The position numbers were made by a program, and so were the translations under genes. A stretch of DNA of 64,000 nt from Salinactinospora qingdaonensis. GTDB taxonomy: Bacteria > Actinomycetota > Actinomycetes > Streptosporangiales > Streptosporangiaceae. The stretch is from assembly GCF_039539445.1 (NCBI RefSeq), contig NZ_BAABDD010000003.1, positions 62,001 through 126,000 of the forward strand, read 5' to 3'. Below are positions 59,687 to 64,000 of this stretch, piece after piece. The notes beneath the pieces are model-generated. The model was not told the DNA's origin and did not search any database. It was given only the letters and a program-made list of their open reading frames with translations. How positions within the stretch are numbered: the first letter of the stretch is position 1; each line of letters opens with the position of its first letter.

Positions 59687-60607
59687 ATGCCGCACCGTGG
59701 GAGGGCAGTCGGAAAGCGGAGAACGTGGCCTCGAATCATCGCTTTCACGCTGTCGCTGTCGTTGGCCGCTGCGGGAACGTGGGGCGCTACCGGGTGCCGC
59801 CCGTCTACCGCGCTCCCAGACGAGCCGCAGAAGCTGGCCAAGCGGGAGCGGACGCTCCTGCACAGGGCGCATCAGCTCCTGATACGCGACTGTATGGAGC
59901 GGCAGGGGTTTACCACCTGGCCGGTCCCCGCCGATCCCGTCATCGCGGACCGGGACTTCCCATACGTAATCGACGACGTCGCCTGGGCCAGCGAACACGG
60001 CTACGGCAGCGATCTCCACGCGCGCATCGCGCGCCTGCGAGAGGACAGCCGCAACCAGCGCTACCTGGACGAGCTGTCGCCGCGCCGCCGGGAGGCCGCC
60101 CTCACCGCCCTCAATGGCACCCCCACCTCGCCGATTACGGTCACGCTGCCCAACGGCATGACCCTCAGTAGAAACGACAACGGCTGCGACGCCGACGCCC
60201 AGGCCAGGCTCTACGGCGACCTGGCGACCTGGTCGCGAGCAACGGCGGTCAGCGACAACCTCACCGATCTACGCCGGACACGGGTGCGAGACGCCGATGC
60301 CTTCAAGGAGGCGGTGCGGGCCTGGGCACGGTGCATGCGCAGGCACGGTCACGACTACGCCACCCCATGGCAGAGCCGGGCCGAATTCCTGGCCCCCGAC
60401 GCCGAGCACTCCCGAGAGGTGGAGATCGGGGTCGCGGTGACCGAAGCGCGCTGCGCCGCCAGCAGCGGCTTAACTGAAACGATTCACCAGCTCGACCGAA
60501 AACAGGCTGCGCGGCTGCGCGAAGAGTACGGCTCGGCGGTCACGACCAAGCTCCGGCTCCAGCGCGCGGCGCTACCGCGCGCCCGATCGATCGTGGCGGC
60601 CGGGTGA
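59687..60607 (+). CDS. exported lipoprotein-like hypothetical protein
   Basis: The 306-residue protein has a basic head and a signal peptide with a possible lipobox (LSLSLAAAGTWGATGC). The mature part is helical and charged; it contains LIRDCMERQGFTTWPVPADP and VRAWARCMRRHGHDYATPWQ, a repeated C-M-x-x-x-G pattern typical of a group of actinobacterial lipoproteins of unknown function. I prefer the second ATG because GGAGG lies six bases before it, while it abuts the first ATG. Confidence 0.75.
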   Translation: MPHRGRAVGKRRTWPRIIAFTLSLSLAAAGTWGATGCRPSTALPDEPQKLAKRERTLLHRAHQLLIRDCMERQGFTTWPVPADPVIADRDFPYVIDDVAWASEHGYGSDLHARIARLREDSRNQRYLDELSPRRREAALTALNGTPTSPITVTLPNGMTLSRNDNGCDADAQARLYGDLATWSRATAVSDNLTDLRRTRVRDADAFKEAVRAWARCMRRHGHDYATPWQSRAEFLAPDAEHSREVEIGVAVTEARCAASSGLTETIHQLDRKQAARLREEYGSAVTTKLRLQRAALPRARSIVAAG

Positions 60608-60685
60608 GGGCTGTCGCCACCGGCCACGGCCAAGACTCGCCGCCCCGCGGCGGGACCCGCGAGACCAACAAGGGAGAGGAAAAGC

Positions 60686-61153
60686 ATGACCCACCACAGC
60701 AAGGGCAGGACGGTCGTGAGCGTCGTGGCGCTGACGGGAGTGTCCCTTCTGACCGCACTGGCACCGGCGCAAGCGGCTACCGAGCAGGCCTCCTCCGCCG
60801 GTAGGGCCCCCGACTCCGCCACGATGGCCTCCGGCTATTTCCGGGCGTGGGAGCACGTCAACTACCGGGGCGCCTACTGTCGCTGGGCCGGCAACGACAG
60901 CGACTGGTCCACGTGCGAGCCCGGCGGCAATGTGCGCAACAAGGCGTCGGCCATCCACAATGACAGCTACGCCCACACCTACGAGGATGTCCGGATGTAC
61001 TGGGGACTCGACTACTACGGCGCTTCCGTGTGCATCCCGCGAGGCTGGTACAGCAACGACATCCAGAGTTTGCACTACCCCGACAACGGGCCGGGCGCCG
61101 GCGAATCGACCGATGACAACGTCTCCTCGCACAAATGGGTCGCATCCTGCTAG
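60686..61153 (+). CDS. secreted peptidase inhibitor family I36-like protein
   Basis: The 155-residue exported protein has a clear signal peptide (VVALTGVSLLTALAPAQA, cut near AQAA) and a C-terminal domain with FRAWEHVNYRGAYCRWAGND and NVRNKASAIHNDSYAHTYED. This is the gamma-crystallin-like pattern of I36 inhibitors (Streptomyces metalloproteinase inhibitor relatives). Four cysteines (CRW, CEPGG, VCIP, SC) would form two disulfides. The ATG has GGGAGAGG upstream. It follows the lipoprotein gene by about 80 nt. Confidence 0.85.
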   Translation: MTHHSKGRTVVSVVALTGVSLLTALAPAQAATEQASSAGRAPDSATMASGYFRAWEHVNYRGAYCRWAGNDSDWSTCEPGGNVRNKASAIHNDSYAHTYEDVRMYWGLDYYGASVCIPRGWYSNDIQSLHYPDNGPGAGESTDDNVSSHKWVASC

Positions 61154-61337
61154 CGAGAAGTCGACACGTCGGCCCGAAACCGGTGACCGGGCCGGTCCCC
61201 CTCGTGCGGGACCGCCGTTGGGCCGTGGCCGCCCCCAGGCGGTCACGGCCATTGGTCACCCGCGCGTCGCGCTCACGGCCGCGCCCCACGGCCTCCCCGA
61301 GTTGGAATAGAGGGCGGGGCCGGCGAGCCGGAGCAGT

Positions 61338-61883
61338 TCAGGCGATGCGGCGGGCGCCGGCGAAGTTGCGGTCATAGTGGCCGGACATGCGCACGATCTC
61401 CACGTGCCCGCCGGCTTTGGGAGCGTGGATCATCTGCTGTCCACCGAGGTACATACCCACGTGCCGCGGCCCGTAGTAGAAGAAAACGAGGTCGCCGGGG
61501 CGCAGATCTGATGTAGAGACCGCGTTCCCCTCCCGGTACTGGGTGTAGGTGGTGCGCGACAGCGACACCCCCGCCTTGCGATAGGCCCACTGTACGAGCC
61601 CAGAGCAGTCGAAGGCGCGCGGCCCTTCGGCCCCGTAGACGTAGGGCGTGCCCAACCGGGATTTGGCGTGCGCGATGGCTTCGGAGGCGACGCTGCTCGG
61701 CGGGGCCATCACCTCCGAGCTACTCGGCGGAGCCATCACGGCCGATCCCGCGATGGCGGGGCCGGGTGCGAGGAGCCCGATCGTCGCCGTGGCTGCGATC
61801 GCGGATAGGGTCGCGGCCATTCGACGTAGATAACACGGGCTCTTTTTCGTAGAACGCGGGCTGGAATCATTGCACAAGAACAT
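61338..61883 (-). CDS. exported NlpC/P60 cell-wall hydrolase
   Basis: The 181-residue enzyme has a signal peptide (MAATLSAIAATATIGLLAPG), a short linker with repeats of MAPPSS, and a single NlpC/P60 domain. The catalytic Cys is in RAFDCSGLVQWAYRKAGV, the His in RHVGMYLGGQQMIHAP. It should cleave D-Glu-meso-DAP bonds in peptidoglycan. I place the start at the ATG preceded by GGGGGAT. The upstream region has a direct repeat GATAACA (two copies 11 bp apart) that may be regulatory. No c-di-AMP riboswitch pattern was evident. Confidence 0.9.
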   Translation of the reverse strand: MFLCNDSSPRSTKKSPCYLRRMAATLSAIAATATIGLLAPGPAIAGSAVMAPPSSSEVMAPPSSVASEAIAHAKSRLGTPYVYGAEGPRAFDCSGLVQWAYRKAGVSLSRTTYTQYREGNAVSTSDLRPGDLVFFYYGPRHVGMYLGGQQMIHAPKAGGHVEIVRMSGHYDRNFAGARRIA

Positions 61884-62128
61884 AAAGATCCCCCGTAATA
61901 CGGCGTACGGCAACGAAAACGTGCGAAGCCGACTACCGACATTCAGCGAACCACATTTCAAGACCCGTGTGTGTTATCACTCTGTTATCGGCGTGTCGGG
62001 GGATAAATGGGATGTTGGATGACCTGTGTTGTGGAACAGCAGGCCAAACAAAACCGTTTGTGAGCGCCTGTTTCGGCGTGCACCCACCACAGGAGGGGCG
62101 GCAAGAGGGGTGGTGGGGGTGACGCACC

Positions 62129-62590
62129 TCAGAGGTACCGGCAGAACCCCGAGGTCGCGCCGGCAAAGCCCAGAGCGTGGTAGAAGCCGCGAGTGTCGAC
62201 GCTGTCCTCCTGCGGCATCAACTGGATCTTGTAGCACCCCGCGCGGGTGGCGCGGTCAACAGCGTCCTCCAGCAAGGCACGGCCCACTCCCTGGAGCCGG
62301 CAGGCGGCGTCGACGACGATGTTGCCGACCACGGCCCAGGACTGGGCGTCATGGGTGAGATTGGCGATGACGATGAGGTCAAGGGTGCCGATGATCTGGC
62401 CGCGGCGTTCGGCGACCAAGACGGTGCGGTCGGGGTCGGTCTCGATCCGTGTCCACGCGCGAACAGCCGCAGACGACATGCGGACGGTGCTGGGCCGCGC
62501 GTGTGGGCCGGCGCCGACATCGCGTAGGAGGCGCAGGATCGCGCCCAGATCAGACCGGATGGCCGCACGGATAATCATGGCTTTCGGCAT
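62129..62590 (-). CDS. GNAT-family N-acetyltransferase
   Basis: The 153-residue protein is a single GNAT domain. The acetyl-CoA loop is VVDAACRLQGVGRALLEDAV, with a mild departure from the Q/RxxGxG/A pattern, and the last strand carries FYHALGFAGATSGFCRYL. No substrate can be assigned. MPKAMIIRAAIR offers two starts (62590 and 62578). It is followed by about 245 nt without a gene, towards the NlpC/P60 gene. Confidence 0.9.
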   Translation of the reverse strand: MPKAMIIRAAIRSDLGAILRLLRDVGAGPHARPSTVRMSSAAVRAWTRIETDPDRTVLVAERRGQIIGTLDLIVIANLTHDAQSWAVVGNIVVDAACRLQGVGRALLEDAVDRATRAGCYKIQLMPQEDSVDTRGFYHALGFAGATSGFCRYL

Positions 62591-62636
62591 AGTAGCCGAC
62601 AGCAGGTCACAAGACAGACGTCGCACAACATCAAGC

Positions 62637-62684
62637 AACAAAAGGCACCACGGAGCCGCCAAACGGCGGCATCCGGGGTGCCTT
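62637..62684 (-). terminator. intrinsic terminator after the DivIVA-domain gene
   Basis: On the minus strand AAGGCACC pairs with GGTGCCTT around an inner GCCGCC/GGCGGC stem, followed by a TTTTGTTG run. It starts about 60 nt after the gene's stop. Confidence 0.75.
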
Positions 62685-62744
62685 GGTGGTGGGAGAGCTG
62701 CTCTCCCGCGCCATAGCCGAATCCGTGCGACGGCTCCCAACGAG

Positions 62745-64000
62745 TCAGGGACGGATAATGCGTACTCCTTCGGTGCTGTCGTCCTGCGCCGACTCGCCGC
62801 TCTGCTCAGGGCGCTGGTAGATACCGGTGTTGGCCGGTTCCTCGCTGGAGGACGCCGCGGCCCCGCCCTCCTCAGGCGCGGGCCCCGCGTAACGAAAACC
62901 CTGCGGCTTGGCTGGGTGAGAGCGAACCTGCCGGTGCCCGGAAGCGTCCTCGTTCTCGCTGCTGGGCGTGAGTTTGACCGTGGCGTCATCGTCCTCGGCA
63001 CTGGCGCTGTCGTTGCCCGTGCCCGCCGTAGCGGGCTTGTCGGCCGCCTTGGCCTGCTGCCCAGAGCCGGTGGGCTGCTCGGCAGCGGGCTTGGTCGGCT
63101 GCCCCTGACCGGGTGAATCCTTGGCGCTGTGCTCCTGGCCCGCGCTTTGCTGGGCTCCGGGCTGCTTGGCGCTGTGCTGCTGCCCGGAATCCGGCTGGCT
63201 CGCGGCCTGCTGTTGGCCGGCGGAGTCGGCCCGTGCCGCGGCGGGCGCAGCGGCGGCCTTGGACTCCTGCGACGCACCGTTGCCCTGCGGCTTCGCAGCT
63301 TCAGGCTTCAGTGCGGACTGCCCGGACGGAGCTGCCTGCTGCCCGTTGTCCTTGGCCGCGGCGGCACCGTCGGAGCGCTTGAGCTCAGCTTCCAACGAGC
63401 CGGCTGAGTGCTCGGCGCGAAGCAGCTCGCCCAGCGTGTCGCGCATGTCGGTCAGTCGGCGCACCGCCTCGCTGTGCGTCGCGGTGAGCGTGGCCAGTCG
63501 GCGATCGGCGGCCTCGTGGATCTTCTTGGAGCGGGTCTCGGCGTCGGAGAGCAGGCGCTCGGCCTCCTGGTTGGCCTGCGAGCGCAACTGTTCGGCCTCT
63601 TGCTTGGCCGAGGTGACGAGCTCCTGGGATTGCTCTCGAGCCGTGCCGAGCACGCGCTCAGCCTGGTCCTTGGCGTCTTTGATCTGGCTCTCGGCCTGCT
63701 CCTTGGCCTCCTCGCGGATGCGGTCGACCTCTTCAGCGACCCTGTTGCGCTTGTCCGCGGCCTCTTCTTCAGCGATGCGGAGCATGTTGCCGATGCGTTC
63801 GCTGACCTCTTCGTGCTCAGGCTTGGTCGCGGCTTTCTCCTTAGCCTCCGCAAGCTCACGACGCATCTGCTCCAGCTCGTCGTGGGCCCGGGCCAGCCGC
63901 TCCTGAAGCTCGCGGATCTGGTTGTGGTTGCGGACGACGAAGTCGTCGACCTGACGCTTGTCGTAGCCGCCCTTGCGGACGGTGGGAAAAGCGTCTTCTC
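62745..64000 (-). CDS. DivIVA-domain coiled-coil protein (5' end outside window)
   Basis: The visible 418 codons start within the DivIVA N-terminal motif (FPTVRKGGYDKRQVDDFVVR), followed by a long coiled coil (roughly to residue 200 of the visible part) rich in EEA/KEQAES heptads. A Gln/Ala/Pro-rich disordered tail with GQQQAASQPDSGQQHSAKQP-like repeats ends in EGVRIIRP. This is the layout of actinobacterial polar-growth or cytoskeletal scaffold proteins related to DivIVA/Wag31 and Scy/FilP. Its identity within that group cannot be fixed without the start. Confidence 0.88.
   Translation of the reverse strand, partial: EDAFPTVRKGGYDKRQVDDFVVRNHNQIRELQERLARAHDELEQMRRELAEAKEKAATKPEHEEVSERIGNMLRIAEEEAADKRNRVAEEVDRIREEAKEQAESQIKDAKDQAERVLGTAREQSQELVTSAKQEAEQLRSQANQEAERLLSDAETRSKKIHEAADRRLATLTATHSEAVRRLTDMRDTLGELLRAEHSAGSLEAELKRSDGAAAAKDNGQQAAPSGQSALKPEAAKPQGNGASQESKAAAAPAAARADSAGQQQAASQPDSGQQHSAKQPGAQQSAGQEHSAKDSPGQGQPTKPAAEQPTGSGQQAKAADKPATAGTGNDSASAEDDDATVKLTPSSENEDASGHRQVRSHPAKPQGFRYAGPAPEEGGAAASSSEEPANTGIYQRPEQSGESAQDDSTEGVRIIRP

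Noticed and set aside
61884..62128. A c-di-AMP (ydaO) riboswitch before the NlpC/P60 gene
   Set aside because: Such riboswitches are common before these genes in actinomycetes, but I could not find the conserved core in either strand here.
1..64000. tRNA, rRNA, insertion sequences, integrases and prophage genes
   Set aside because: None was recognised on either strand, and no attachment-site-like duplication was found around the type VII/toxin block.

Overview
This window is a high-GC actinobacterial chromosome segment, most likely from a filamentous actinomycete of the Nocardiopsaceae type. The family is an inference from gene content and order, not from a marker gene. The evidence is a Rex-hemA-hemC-hemD heme block, GlnR, mycothiol synthase (MshD), PstSCAB, PurF/PurM, DUF3073, the developmental regulator BldC, mycothiol-type redox genes and a DivIVA-domain coiled-coil protein. 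From memory, the order glnR - mshD - pst - pit - purF - purM - DUF3073 - bldC resembles the equivalent region of Streptomyces.

Layout. (1) 1-5.4 kb, minus strand: rex and hemACD, with a Rex operator candidate upstream of rex, then a glutaredoxin-like and a MoaD-like gene. (2) 5.5-16.1 kb: glnR, a cell-surface Pro/Thr-rich protein behind a GlnR-box-like site, mshD, the high-affinity phosphate operon pstS-pstC-pstA-pstB and a convergent low-affinity phosphate pair (DUF47/PhoU-like plus PiT permease). (3) 16.7-22.7 kb: SCP-like protein, purF, purM, DUF3073, a conserved hypothetical, and bldC behind a long structured leader with a BldD-box match. (4) 23-31.7 kb: YkvA-like, amidase, YigZ, NUDIX, an SOS-box-controlled DUF6504 gene, a TetR regulator, an FAD monooxygenase, an M48 peptidase and a PQQ-like lipoprotein. 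(5) 32-48 kb: a type VII secretion/polymorphic-toxin locus. It holds a split sigma factor, a LysM-like membrane protein, a giant 1671-residue effector-like protein with a compositionally foreign tail, a small membrane partner gene with an A AAA AAG slippery site, two WXG100-type proteins, a 1464-residue EccC/EssC-like ATPase with fused ubiquitin-like and FHA-like N-terminal domains, and two paralogous 21-23 kDa proteins of unknown function. (6) 48.5-53.7 kb: methylmalonyl-CoA mutase (mutA, mutB) with its chaperone GTPase meaB. (7) 54-64 kb: STAS anti-sigma antagonist, truncated STAND NTPase, SOD-like lipoprotein, a degenerate second hydroxymethylbilane synthase, a KDPG aldolase homologue, secreted small proteins, NlpC/P60, GNAT and the 3' part of a DivIVA-domain gene.

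Points that tie the window together. Three convergent gene junctions carry copies of one dispersed palindromic repeat family. Two of these copies have clear terminal inverted repeats and look like MITEs or bidirectional terminators. The type VII/toxin block is the best candidate for an undescribed system: effector, partner, chaperone-like WXG100 proteins and motor are adjacent, and the effector tail shows the codon shift expected of an exchangeable toxin module. Both apparent frameshifts in the window (sigma factor and partner gene) are -1 events next to homopolymers. Recoding, real mutation and base-calling error all remain open. I found no tRNA, rRNA, CRISPR array, IS transposase or prophage genes.
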